A program made the position numbers and the translations under genes. DNA of 64,000 bases from contig DAOSVM010000011.1 of assembly GCA_035379625.1 (NCBI GenBank), positions 1 through 64,000 on the forward strand, in the 5' to 3' direction. The stretch is from DAOSCP01 sp035379625. GTDB lineage: Bacteria > Bacteroidota > Ignavibacteria > Ignavibacteriales > DAOSCP01. The stretch's first letter is position 1. Each line of letters begins with the position of its first letter. Below the pieces are notes generated by a model, which ran no database searches, was not told the origin of the DNA, and saw nothing but the letters and a program-made list of their open reading frames with translations. Shown one piece after another: positions 16,997 to 25,383 of this stretch.

Positions 16997-18295
16997 ATGA
17001 AACCTTTAATGGTTAAAGTGTTTTTATTAGTTCTTGTTTTCTCTGTTTATTCTTATGCTCAAGAAGCAACAGAAAATCAACCAAATAATCCAACTGCTGA
17101 AGAAAGATTGGAAGAGTTGAAAGGTCAGTTGGAAGGTATGAATGAGACTTTGATTGAAATGCAAAATACATTAAATTCGTTAAGTAAAATGAAAATTTCA
17201 GGTTATATTCAAGCTGACTTTAAGAATTTTGATTATGCACAAAATAATTATGATATGAGAAACAGATTTAATGTAAGACGTGGAAGGCTAAAGTTTACTT
17301 ATACAAATGGATTAACACAATTTGTATACCAATTACAAGCAAGTGAAACAGGTGTTGAAAGTAAAGATTTATATATGGAAATTACAGAACCTTGGTTGAA
17401 ATCATTCAAATATACAATGGGATTGTTTATCAGACCTTTTGGATATGAAACGCCTTTTTCATCTTCAGCTATGGAATATCCTGAAAGAGCTAAAGTTGTA
17501 ACAACTATGTTACCTGGAGAAGAAGATTTGGGTGCTATGTTATCATATGAACCTGAAAATGGATTTTTAAGTTTCTTAAACTTCAAAGCAGGTTTATTCA
17601 CAGGTAATGGTATAAAAGCAGAAACAGATAATTATAAAGATATTATTGGAAGATTAGGGTATAAATTTGCATTTGAAGAACAAAATATAGCGTTAGACGG
17701 TGGTTTCTCATTTTATTTAGGAAATGTAAGACCTGATGATGGAAAAAAAGTTATTGAATTAAAAAATAATAGTGTAGTTGAAAAAACTGGGGAAAAGAAA
17801 GCTGAAAGAACTTATTTCGGTGCAGATCTTCAATTATATTTTCCTCTACCTTTTATTGATGAAATGTTAGGTTCATCAATTTTAAGAGCTGAAGTTATTA
17901 CAGGTAAACATCCGGGTACATCATCTTCATCAAATTACTACACTGTAGGATCAGGTGATGTATATTTAAGAGAATTTTTAGGTTACTATATTTCATTTGT
18001 TCAAAATTTGGATTTAAAAAATCAATTAGTTGTTAAATATGACGTTTATGATCCAAACACTAACGTAAGTGGAGATGATTTAGGCAAATCTATTGCAGGT
18101 ACAACAATAAAAACAAATAAAGCAGATGTTATTTATAGCACATTAGGTTTTGGCTTAGTTCATCATTGGTCTCCAAATGTAAAATTTACATTATACTATG
18201 ATATGATCAAAAATGAAACTTCTAAAAATTTATCAGGCTATGATAAAGATATCAAAGATAATATTCTTACTTTCAGAATGCAATATAGCTTTTAA
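16997..18295 (+). CDS. Phosphate-selective porin (OprP/OprO family)
   Basis: Outer-membrane beta-barrel, 432 aa, first gene of the phosphate operon. Seen: a signal peptide (about residues 1-21, ending SYAQ), a short heptad-like coiled coil (about 34-68, EERLEELKGQLEGMNETLIE) of the sort that trimerises porin N-termini, then the barrel starting KISGYIQADF, with NRFNVRRGRLKFTY and the MEYPERAKVVTTMLPGEEDL stretch typical of phosphate-selective porin O/P. It ends in an aromatic strand (MQYSF) expected for barrel assembly. AGGAG precedes the ATG. Position before pstS supports phosphate as the substrate. Confidence 0.9.
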   Translation: MKPLMVKVFLLVLVFSVYSYAQEATENQPNNPTAEERLEELKGQLEGMNETLIEMQNTLNSLSKMKISGYIQADFKNFDYAQNNYDMRNRFNVRRGRLKFTYTNGLTQFVYQLQASETGVESKDLYMEITEPWLKSFKYTMGLFIRPFGYETPFSSSAMEYPERAKVVTTMLPGEEDLGAMLSYEPENGFLSFLNFKAGLFTGNGIKAETDNYKDIIGRLGYKFAFEEQNIALDGGFSFYLGNVRPDDGKKVIELKNNSVVEKTGEKKAERTYFGADLQLYFPLPFIDEMLGSSILRAEVITGKHPGTSSSSNYYTVGSGDVYLREFLGYYISFVQNLDLKNQLVVKYDVYDPNTNVSGDDLGKSIAGTTIKTNKADVIYSTLGFGLVHHWSPNVKFTLYYDMIKNETSKNLSGYDKDIKDNILTFRMQYSF

Positions 18296-18315
18296 TTAAA
18301 ATTAAGGAGTTAAAA

Positions 18316-19122
18316 ATGAAAAAGATTATTTTAACAATTACATTACTTATTCTTGCTTTAGCTTTTACAACTGATAATACTATAATCACTGTTAAAGGTT
18401 CTGATACAATGGTTATTCTTGCTCAAAGATGGGCTGAAAATTATATGAAAAAACATCCAAATGTGACAATTCAAGTTACAGGTGGTGGTTCAGGTACTGG
18501 TATATCTGCTTTAATTAATGGTACAACTGATATATGTAATTCATCAAGGCCTATGAAAGCTTCAGAAAAAGAAAAATTAAAACAAAGATTTGGTACTTTA
18601 GGTGTTGAAATTAAATCAGCAAAAGATGGATTAGCTGTTTATTTAAATGAAAAAAACAAAGTAGATAATTTAACATTAGAGCAAATTAGAGATATTTATT
18701 TAGGAAAAATTACAAATTGGAGCCAAGTTGGTGGTGATAATGCCAAAATTATAGTATATGGTAGAGAAAATAACTCAGGTACTTATGTTTATTTCAAAGA
18801 TTTTGTATTAGCTGGAAAAGATTATGTTGCTACAATGCAAAGTATGCCTGGTACTGCTGCAGTAGTTAACGCTGTTGCTAAAGATAAAAATGCTATAGGG
18901 TACGGTGGTGCTGCTTATGGTAAAGGAATCAAATTTGCAAAAGTTAATGGTTATGAACCTACTGCAGAAAATGTAAAAAATGGTAAATATCCAATAACTA
19001 GATACCTATATATGTATGTAAGAACAAAACCAACCGGAGCTATAAAAGATTATATAGATTGGATTTTAAGTTCAGAAGGACAAGAAATTGTTACTAAAGT
19101 TGGTTATTTCCCTGTTAGATAA
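18316..19122 (+). CDS. pstS: Phosphate ABC transporter, periplasmic phosphate-binding protein
   Basis: High-affinity phosphate-binding protein delivering phosphate to PstCAB. Seen: signal peptide (residues 1-19), then VKGSDTMVILAQRWAE, the TGGGSGTGISAL phosphate-binding loop, the SSRPMKASE segment and GRENNSGTYVYF. Length (268 aa) fits the short PstS class. Preceded by AAGGAG and placed 20 bp after the porin gene. A terminator-like hairpin after the stop codon probably lets porin and PstS be made in excess over the membrane components. Confidence 0.96.
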   Translation: MKKIILTITLLILALAFTTDNTIITVKGSDTMVILAQRWAENYMKKHPNVTIQVTGGGSGTGISALINGTTDICNSSRPMKASEKEKLKQRFGTLGVEIKSAKDGLAVYLNEKNKVDNLTLEQIRDIYLGKITNWSQVGGDNAKIIVYGRENNSGTYVYFKDFVLAGKDYVATMQSMPGTAAVVNAVAKDKNAIGYGGAAYGKGIKFAKVNGYEPTAENVKNGKYPITRYLYMYVRTKPTGAIKDYIDWILSSEGQEIVTKVGYFPVR

Positions 19123-19136
19123 TTGACAAAATTTCA

Positions 19137-19170
19137 AGTAGAGGCTATTTATTAGTCTCTACTCTTTTTT
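19137..19170 (+). terminator. Intra-operon terminator/attenuator between pstS and pstC
   Basis: AGTAGAGGCT pairs with AGTCTCTACT (10 bp, one G-T) around a 7-base loop and is followed by CTTTTTT. This is a good intrinsic terminator lying inside an otherwise continuous operon, so partial read-through is expected. Confidence 0.7.
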
Positions 19171-19193
19171 AGAATATTCAGTGTGTGAGTGAA

Positions 19194-20228
19194 ATGAAAA
19201 AAGAATATAATCTAATTAAAAAGAATAATGATTACTTTGAAATATTTGGTGAAATCTTTATTAAATTAATTTCTTTAATAAGTTTTATTGTTATTATATT
19301 GATTTTTGTTTTTGTCTTTAGAGAAGCTCAATATACTTTTATTGAACAAAGGCATGAAACTTCACAAGAAGAACAAATACAGGAAACATATGGTGATATA
19401 CCTGAAGATAATAATGTAAGTACTTCAGGTTATGCATCTATGGAAACTTCAGGGCATGCTGGTAAAGCAGATTGGAATAACTTAACATCAAAGAATTGGC
19501 AACCTGTATCATCAGAACCCAAATATGGCTTAATACCCCTAGCTATTGGGAGCTTTAAAGTTACAGTTGTTGCCGTTTTATTTGGTGCACCAATTGCAAT
19601 TCTAGCTGCTATATATACAGCATTATTTGCGAATAAAAAATTAAAAGAGATTATCAAACCTTCTATCGAAGTATTAGCTAGTTTTCCTTCTGTTGTTATA
19701 GGATTTTTTGCTCTTGTTATTTTAGCTACACTACTACAAAATATTTTTGGATATCAATATAGATTAAATGCTTTCGTAGGTGGTTTAGCTTTATCATTGG
19801 CTATAATTCCAATTATTTATACAATAACAGAAGACGCTTTATCAACCGTTCCAAAATATTGGGTAGAAGCATCTTTAGCGTTAGGTGCGAATAAATGGCA
19901 AACTGCGTTTTTCGTTATCTTGCCAGCAGCTATTCCTGGTATTTTTGCTGCTTTAATTTTAGGTTTTGGCCGTGCTTTCGGTGAAACAATGATTGTTCTT
20001 ATGGCAACTGGGAATGCTGCATTAGTATCAACAAACATTTTTGAACCAGTTAGAACTATGTCTGCTACAATTGGTGCAGAAATGGCTGAAGTTGTTTTTG
20101 GTGAAGTACACTATGGAGTTTTATTCTTAATTGGTTCAATATTATTTATTTTTACTTTTATATTAAATGCTATTGCTGAATTTTATATTAGAGGAAAGTT
20201 GCTTAAGAGATTTAGAGGTGATGTATGA
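19194..20228 (+). CDS. pstC: Phosphate ABC transporter permease PstC
   Basis: Inner-membrane subunit. One N-terminal helix (about residues 25-45) precedes a periplasmic segment of about 80 residues, ending in WQPVSSEPKYGLIPL, then the permease core with five further helices and the EAA-type loop EASLALGANKWQTAFFVILP. The ATG at 19194 is used; a GTG three codons upstream (19185) is also possible, and neither has a strong ribosome site, which fits reduced expression after the hairpin. The stop overlaps pstA by 4 bp. Confidence 0.94.
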   Translation: MKKEYNLIKKNNDYFEIFGEIFIKLISLISFIVIILIFVFVFREAQYTFIEQRHETSQEEQIQETYGDIPEDNNVSTSGYASMETSGHAGKADWNNLTSKNWQPVSSEPKYGLIPLAIGSFKVTVVAVLFGAPIAILAAIYTALFANKKLKEIIKPSIEVLASFPSVVIGFFALVILATLLQNIFGYQYRLNAFVGGLALSLAIIPIIYTITEDALSTVPKYWVEASLALGANKWQTAFFVILPAAIPGIFAALILGFGRAFGETMIVLMATGNAALVSTNIFEPVRTMSATIGAEMAEVVFGEVHYGVLFLIGSILFIFTFILNAIAEFYIRGKLLKRFRGDV

Positions 20229-21124
20229 GAAATAAGTATTTAGGAAAAGCATTTGAGATCTTAACATTATTTTCAGCTATTGCAATTATATCTGTTATAT
20301 TATTTATGTTATTTGAAATTTTATATAATTCTTGGGGAACATTAAACTGGAATTTCCTTATTTCTCCACCTGATCAAGGAATGACAGCTGGCGGGATTTT
20401 TCCTGCTATCGTTGGTACTACTTACCTTGTTCTTTTAATGTCACTAATTGGTGTACCAATTGGCACAATTACAGCAATTTACCTTGTTGAATATGCAAAC
20501 TCAAAGTCAATTTTTACTAAAATTATTAGATTTGCTGTAAATACATTAGCAGGAGTCCCATCTATCGTATTTGGTTTATTTGGTTTAGGTTTTTTCATAC
20601 AATTTATTGGTGGTGGCTTAGATAAAGTTTTATATGATAACAAAGAATTAGTATGGGGACAACCAAATCTTCTTTGGGCAAGCTTTACAATGGCCTTTTT
20701 AACTGTTCCTGTTGTAATTGTTTCTGTAGAAGAAGCTTTAAGAAGTGTGCCTGATGATTTAAGAGCTGCTTCCCTTGCTTTAGGTGTCTCTAAACTACGA
20801 ACAATTATTAAAATTGTAATTCCTAATGCTATGTCTGGTATTATTACAGGTACTATATTAGCTATTAGTCGTGGTGCGGGTGAAGTTGCTCCAATATTAT
20901 TTACTGGTGCTGCTTATTTCTTACCAAAATTGCCATCCTCACTTTCTGACCAGTTTATGAATTTAGGTTATCACATTTATATAATGTCTACTCAGTCTAC
21001 CAATGTTGATGAAACTGCAGGTATACAATTTGCTACAGTTGCTGTTTTATTATTACTTACTTCATCACTTACAGGAATTGGCGTTTATTTCAGATATAAA
21101 ATAAGAAAAAGAAAATTAAACTAA
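20225..21124 (+). CDS. pstA: Phosphate ABC transporter permease PstA
   Basis: Second permease of the phosphate importer, 299 aa, about six transmembrane helices. Conserved pieces are GGIFPAIVGTTYLVLLM, the TLAGVPSIVFGLFGLGFF stretch and the cytoplasmic coupling loop AASLALGVSKLRTIIKIV that contacts PstB. The ATGA overlap with pstC indicates translational coupling and a 1:1 permease dimer. Confidence 0.96.
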   Translation: MRNKYLGKAFEILTLFSAIAIISVILFMLFEILYNSWGTLNWNFLISPPDQGMTAGGIFPAIVGTTYLVLLMSLIGVPIGTITAIYLVEYANSKSIFTKIIRFAVNTLAGVPSIVFGLFGLGFFIQFIGGGLDKVLYDNKELVWGQPNLLWASFTMAFLTVPVVIVSVEEALRSVPDDLRAASLALGVSKLRTIIKIVIPNAMSGIITGTILAISRGAGEVAPILFTGAAYFLPKLPSSLSDQFMNLGYHIYIMSTQSTNVDETAGIQFATVAVLLLLTSSLTGIGVYFRYKIRKRKLN

Positions 21125-21139
21125 TATTGGATTGTTAAC

Positions 21140-21901
21140 ATGGATAAAAACATTAAAGTTAAAGTTGAAAATTTAAATTTATTTTATGGAAAAAAGCAAG
21201 CTTTATTTGATATTAATTTAAATATTCCCGAAAAAGCTGTCACTGCTTTAATCGGTCCTTCAGGGTGTGGTAAGTCTACATTCTTACGTTGCTTAAACAG
21301 AATGAATGATTTAATTGATAACGTAACAATTAACGGAAAAATTTTAGTTGATAATGTTGATATTTACCAAAAAAATATAGATATTGTAAATTTAAGAAAA
21401 AAAGTTGGAATGATTTTTCAAAAATCTAACCCATTCCCTAAATCAATTTGGGAAAATGTTGCTTATGGCCCAAAAATGAATGGCATTAGAGATAAAAAAA
21501 TTCTTGATGAAATTGTTGAAAAAAGCTTAATTAAAGCTGCTCTTTGGGATGAAGTAAAAGATAACTTAAACAAAAGTGGTTTATCTTTATCTGGTGGACA
21601 ACAACAGAGATTATGTATCGCTCGTGCTTTGGCTGTAGAACCTGAAATTCTTCTTATGGATGAGCCAGCTAGTGCTCTTGATCCTATTGCCACAGCTAAA
21701 ATTGAAGATTTAATTTTTGAATTAAAAGATAATTATACAATAGTTATTGTTACACATAATATGCAACAAGCTGCACGTTGTAGCGATTATACAGCTTTCT
21801 TTTATATGGGTAATCTTGTTGAATTTGATGTTACTGACAAAATATTTACTAATCCATCTCAAAAACAAACAGAGGATTATGTTTCCGGTAGATTCGGTTA
21901 A
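21140..21901 (+). CDS. pstB: Phosphate ABC transporter ATP-binding protein
   Basis: ATPase powering the PstCA importer, 253 aa. Walker A GPSGCGKST near residues 38-46, the phosphate-type FLRCLNRMNDL stretch, Q-loop MIFQKSNPFP, signature LSGGQQQR, Walker B ILLMDEPASALD and switch His in VTHNMQQA. It ends in the usual family segment KQTEDYVSGRFG. It sits 15 bp after pstA. Confidence 0.97.
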   Translation: MDKNIKVKVENLNLFYGKKQALFDINLNIPEKAVTALIGPSGCGKSTFLRCLNRMNDLIDNVTINGKILVDNVDIYQKNIDIVNLRKKVGMIFQKSNPFPKSIWENVAYGPKMNGIRDKKILDEIVEKSLIKAALWDEVKDNLNKSGLSLSGGQQQRLCIARALAVEPEILLMDEPASALDPIATAKIEDLIFELKDNYTIVIVTHNMQQAARCSDYTAFFYMGNLVEFDVTDKIFTNPSQKQTEDYVSGRFG

Positions 21902-21920
21902 TTAATAAAAAAGGTGAAAT

Positions 21921-22595
21921 ATGTTAAAAAATTTTGAAACAAACTTAAATGAATTAAAAAGCATTATTTCTAATATGGCTAATTTAGTTGAAGAACAATT
22001 AAATTTAGCTATTTGCGAATTGGAAAGAGGTGAAGCTAATGAACATAAACTAATTAAAACTCGCGATAAAGAAATTAATGCTTACGAAAATTTAGTTTTA
22101 GCTAAATGCGAAACTATTTTTGCTAAATTCCAGCCTGTAGCTAAAGAGCTAAGAACTATTATTGCTGTTATAAAAATAAATAATCAACTTGAAAGATGTG
22201 GCGATATTGCTGTTAATATTTCACAAAAAGTAAAAAAATCTCAACAAGCAAAAGATTTACTGTTAGATGCAAAAATACAGCAATTAGCTAAATTTTCAAT
22301 ACAAATGGTTAATGATGCAATAAAAGCTTTTATGAATGAAGATCTTGAACTTGCTAAAAAAGTTTTAGAAAATGAAAAAGTAGTTGACAAAAATTCAAAA
22401 GAAAACTTTAATTTTTTAGTAGAAAAAATGAAATATAGCCCAGATATTATTGAAGCAGGAGCTCAACTCATAGTATTAATAAGACAATTAGAAAGATTGG
22501 CAGATCACGCTACCAATATTGCTGAGGATGTATATTTTGTTGTAGAAAATCAAATAATTGCTCACAATAAAAAAGATTTATTTAATAAAGATTAA
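21921..22595 (+). CDS. phoU: Phosphate signalling regulator PhoU
   Basis: Cytoplasmic helical protein, 224 aa, made of two three-helix PhoU repeats. The metal-binding type motifs are ERCGDIAVNISQK in the first repeat and ERLADHATNIAEDVYFVV in the second. It links Pst activity to the phosphate-sensing histidine kinase and restrains phosphate uptake. As last gene of the operon it is followed by a strong terminator. No phoB/phoR pair is present here. Confidence 0.96.
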   Translation: MLKNFETNLNELKSIISNMANLVEEQLNLAICELERGEANEHKLIKTRDKEINAYENLVLAKCETIFAKFQPVAKELRTIIAVIKINNQLERCGDIAVNISQKVKKSQQAKDLLLDAKIQQLAKFSIQMVNDAIKAFMNEDLELAKKVLENEKVVDKNSKENFNFLVEKMKYSPDIIEAGAQLIVLIRQLERLADHATNIAEDVYFVVENQIIAHNKKDLFNKD

Positions 22596-22596
22596 A

Positions 22597-22619
22597 AAAA
22601 GGGCTATTAAAGCCCTTTT
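22597..22619. terminator. Bidirectional terminator after phoU
   Basis: AAAAGGGCT pairs with AGCCCTTTT around ATTAA, with A- and T-runs on either side. It serves both the plus-strand phosphate operon and the minus-strand TorF-like gene that ends at 22626. Confidence 0.88.
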
Positions 22620-22625
22620 ATCCTT

Positions 22626-23363
22626 TTAAAGAGAAATTTTGAAAACTGTATATGTTTTTTTCAAATGTGGGTTCCAAATCCAACTAACTGCAGTAGGTAA
22701 TGAAAATTCGTTTGATATTTTTATTTCTTTTGATGCGGTTATTCCAACATTTATAACTTCAAATTTATCAGTCGTTACTTGATGCCAAATAGATTCACCT
22801 TGTGCTACACCAACTATTGGTGATAGTTCAACATCATTTAATTTGAATTTATATCCAACTTCAGCATATAATGCATTTTCTTTATCACCGTTTGCTAAAA
22901 GGGCTTGGTTATAGAAGTTTGTTGATACCAAAATGTGAATAGGGAAATTTTCTGATCCATCAAATACTAACCCTGCTTCAGCTGTATGACCACCATTCCC
23001 ATCTTTTTTAAAATTAGAAAAATTTGATAAATATGGATAATAGTAGTCATTTAATGTTAAAGCAATTGTTCCAAAATCAGCGTTATAAGAATATTTGAAA
23101 TTTAAATCATTTTCACTATATTTTGAACCTTCACTAGAAAGTCCATATGAAGCCCAAAAGCCAAAATCAATTTGTCCTGCTTTTCCTAAATTAAATGTAA
23201 ATCCGCCCCATGGTTGAATATGTGGAGTATTTTCTCCAAATTCCATTCCACGCCAAATATACCTGCTTACAACATCAGCACCATAATTAAATGATACTAA
23301 ACTTTGCTCTTGTGAAAAAGCTAAAAAAACTACTAAAAACATAAAAAAAGCTACTTTTTTCAT
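22626..23363 (-). CDS. TorF-family putative porin
   Basis: Outer-membrane barrel of 245 aa. A signal peptide (about 1-17, ending LAFSQ) is followed by YGADVVSRYIWRGMEFGE, where the SRYIWRG signature marks the TorF/Gcw_chp family of short putative porins. Alternating strands fill the rest and the chain ends in a hydrophobic strand (VFKISL). It converges on the phosphate operon and lies 17 bp after the HD gene, so it may be the last gene of the htpX-HD transcript. Substrate unknown. Confidence 0.8.
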   Translation of the reverse strand: MKKVAFFMFLVVFLAFSQEQSLVSFNYGADVVSRYIWRGMEFGENTPHIQPWGGFTFNLGKAGQIDFGFWASYGLSSEGSKYSENDLNFKYSYNADFGTIALTLNDYYYPYLSNFSNFKKDGNGGHTAEAGLVFDGSENFPIHILVSTNFYNQALLANGDKENALYAEVGYKFKLNDVELSPIVGVAQGESIWHQVTTDKFEVINVGITASKEIKISNEFSLPTAVSWIWNPHLKKTYTVFKISL

Positions 23364-23380
23364 TTAACACCTCATTTTAT

Positions 23381-24028
23381 TTATGAAATATTTTCTATAA
23401 TATACCATTCGTCAAAAAACGTGCCAAGATATTCAAGCATATAATTATGACGTTTTTGGGCTAATTCTTTTGCTGTTTTTGTGTTCATTAAATCTTTTAG
23501 TTTTAAAAGTTTCTCGTAAAAATGATTAATTGTTGTACTTTGATTATTTTTGTAATCTTCGAAGTCTTTAAATTCTTTGGGTAATATATTAGGGTCAAAC
23601 ATCTTTCTTTTTTTTGTAGCACCATACGAAAACGCTCTTGCTATCCCAATGGCCCCCAAAGCATCTAATCTATCAGCATCTTGCACAATTTGAACTTCTA
23701 TTGGTAATTTATTTTTCTTCGTATTTCCTTTAAATGATATTAAAGGTATATTATCTACTAAAAATTTTAAATTATCTTTGATAATCTCATATTTATTTGA
23801 TAAATATTCTAAGTTTGAGACATTTTTATTTTTAATATGTTCTAATTTCCAATCATCAACATCATGAAGTAAAGCTAATAGTTTAATTTTGATATTAAAT
23901 TCTATATTTTCATTTTTTGCAATATATTCACTTAATTTAAAAACTCTGAATGTATGGTCAAAATCGTGACCACTAAAATCATTACTAAAGATTTGTCGTA
24001 AATCTTCAATCAAATTATTTAAATTCAT
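23381..24028 (-). CDS. HD-domain metal-dependent phosphohydrolase
   Basis: Cytoplasmic HD-superfamily hydrolase of 215 aa, YedJ-like. Metal-binding residues are visible as H in GHDFDHTFRV (near 20-24), the HD pair in LLHDVDDWKLE (near 53-54) and D in QDADRLDALGAIGIARAF (near 117-118). The family acts on nucleotides or other phosphate esters; the exact substrate cannot be read here. Its start overlaps the stop of the 147-aa membrane protein gene by 4 bp. Confidence 0.85.
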   Translation of the reverse strand: MNLNNLIEDLRQIFSNDFSGHDFDHTFRVFKLSEYIAKNENIEFNIKIKLLALLHDVDDWKLEHIKNKNVSNLEYLSNKYEIIKDNLKFLVDNIPLISFKGNTKKNKLPIEVQIVQDADRLDALGAIGIARAFSYGATKKRKMFDPNILPKEFKDFEDYKNNQSTTINHFYEKLLKLKDLMNTKTAKELAQKRHNYMLEYLGTFFDEWYIIENIS

Positions 24029-24468
24029 TTTGACCTTACAATAAAAAATAGATATGTTATTAGACTACTACCAATTAGATAAAATAAATAATTAAAGGTT
24101 GCGTTTTGATTTGAATTAAATGAAGATAATAGCTTACTATAGAAAAAATTATTTCTCTCAGATTTTCTATTCAAATTGACAATGTAATAACCTGATATGT
24201 AAATTGAATCACTGTTTTGTTGTTGAAAATCATTCGTAAAAAAGATTTTAAGATAATTTATAGAATCAGCTATAGTAAATTTTTTTAGCAAATAATTTTC
24301 AAATTCTATATTATCACCTTTTAAATTAGTGTAAAGATTAAAATTTGAACCATATTTCAAAGAAATATTGGAATATAAACTATCAAAAAGTGGCTCAAAT
24401 TCTGTGTTTTTATGAACTTGAGCCATTAAAATGATATTTAATAAAAATATTATAAATAATTTATTCAC
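24025..24468 (-). CDS. Unknown small membrane-anchored exported protein
   Basis: 147 aa with no recognised family. An N-terminal signal sequence (residues 3-16, LFIIFLLNIILMAQ) is followed by an extracytoplasmic region of about 105 residues, one C-terminal transmembrane helix (about 125-143, NYLFYLIGSSLITYLFFIV) and a basic RSK tail. The layout resembles small membrane-bound TPM-type proteins but no signature is clear. It starts with GTG directly on the htpX stop (TAGTG) and ends inside the HD gene start, so all three are translationally linked. The link to HtpX hints at membrane quality control, which is inference only. Confidence 0.65.
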   Translation of the reverse strand: MNKLFIIFLLNIILMAQVHKNTEFEPLFDSLYSNISLKYGSNFNLYTNLKGDNIEFENYLLKKFTIADSINYLKIFFTNDFQQQNSDSIYISGYYIVNLNRKSERNNFFYSKLLSSFNSNQNATFNYLFYLIGSSLITYLFFIVRSK

Positions 24469-25307
24469 TATCTTCTACCAGCTGCCATTTCTTCTAATAT
24501 CTGAATTCTTTCTTCTATAGGAGGATGAGTAGAAAATAGTTTCATTAATGCTCTGCCAGACAAAGGATTTACAATAAACATATGTGCAGTTGCAGGTTCA
24601 ACCTCTGAATGAATAGCTTTATTTCCTAATGCTAATTTTTTCAATGCGTTAGCTAAGTAAAGCGGATTACCACAAATTTCTGCTCCTGTTCTATCAGCAT
24701 CATATTCTCTAGAACGAGATATTGCTAATTGGATTAAAGTTGCAGCTATTGGAGCTAGAATTAATAACGCTAATTCAACTAATATATTTCTATCTTCATC
24801 ATCTCTTCTTCCACCGAAAAAGAAACCAAAAAAGTGAACTAAATATGTAATGGTACTAACTAACGTTGCCGATATTGTTTGAATCAAAATATCTCTGTTT
24901 TTTATATGTGCTAATTCGTGTGCTATAACACCGCTTAATTCTTCTTTAGTTAAAATCCTTAAAATACCTGTTGTAACTGCAACAGCTGCATTATTTGGAT
25001 TTCTTCCAGTAGCAAAAGCGTTTGGCATAGGATTATCAATAATATACACTTTTGGCATTGGTAAATAAGCCTTTGTACTTAAATCTTCAACAATATCGTA
25101 GAGATAACTATTATCAGAGCGCTCTATTCTTTGAGCGCCATACATAGTTAAAACAATTTTATCAGAAAACCAATATGAAATAAAATTCATTGACATTGAT
25201 ATAATGAAAGCTATTATTAAACCTGTTTCACCCCCAAAATAGCTCCCAACAAACAGAAGGAAAAAAGACAAAATCAGCATCAAAAGAATTGTTTTAAACA
25301 TGTTCAT
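24468..25307 (-). CDS. htpX: Membrane zinc metalloprotease HtpX
   Basis: Peptidase M48B, 279 aa, an inner-membrane protease that degrades misfolded membrane proteins. Seen: two N-terminal helices (about 4-22 and 28-45), SSTKAY-like substrate region replaced by LSTKAYLPMPKVYIID, zinc motif HELAHIKNRD with HExxH, two more helices after it, third ligand region SREYDADRTGAE, and the C-terminal STHPPIEERIQIL signature. AAGGAG lies 10 bases before the chosen ATG; a second ATG two codons on is less well spaced. The gene leads a tightly packed minus-strand operon. Confidence 0.95.
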   Translation of the reverse strand: MNMFKTILLMLILSFFLLFVGSYFGGETGLIIAFIISMSMNFISYWFSDKIVLTMYGAQRIERSDNSYLYDIVEDLSTKAYLPMPKVYIIDNPMPNAFATGRNPNNAAVAVTTGILRILTKEELSGVIAHELAHIKNRDILIQTISATLVSTITYLVHFFGFFFGGRRDDEDRNILVELALLILAPIAATLIQLAISRSREYDADRTGAEICGNPLYLANALKKLALGNKAIHSEVEPATAHMFIVNPLSGRALMKLFSTHPPIEERIQILEEMAAGRR

Positions 25308-25383
25308 TGTAAATATGCTCCTTTTAATTTTGTTTATTTAAAAAAAAATTTTAACTTTCAAAACTATAAGATAAGGAGTTTAT

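Noticed and set aside
24468..24468. Frameshift between htpX and the 147-aa gene
   Set aside because: htpX ends at a normal family C-terminus and the next frame opens with GTG on the stop codon plus a proper signal sequence, so they are two genes.
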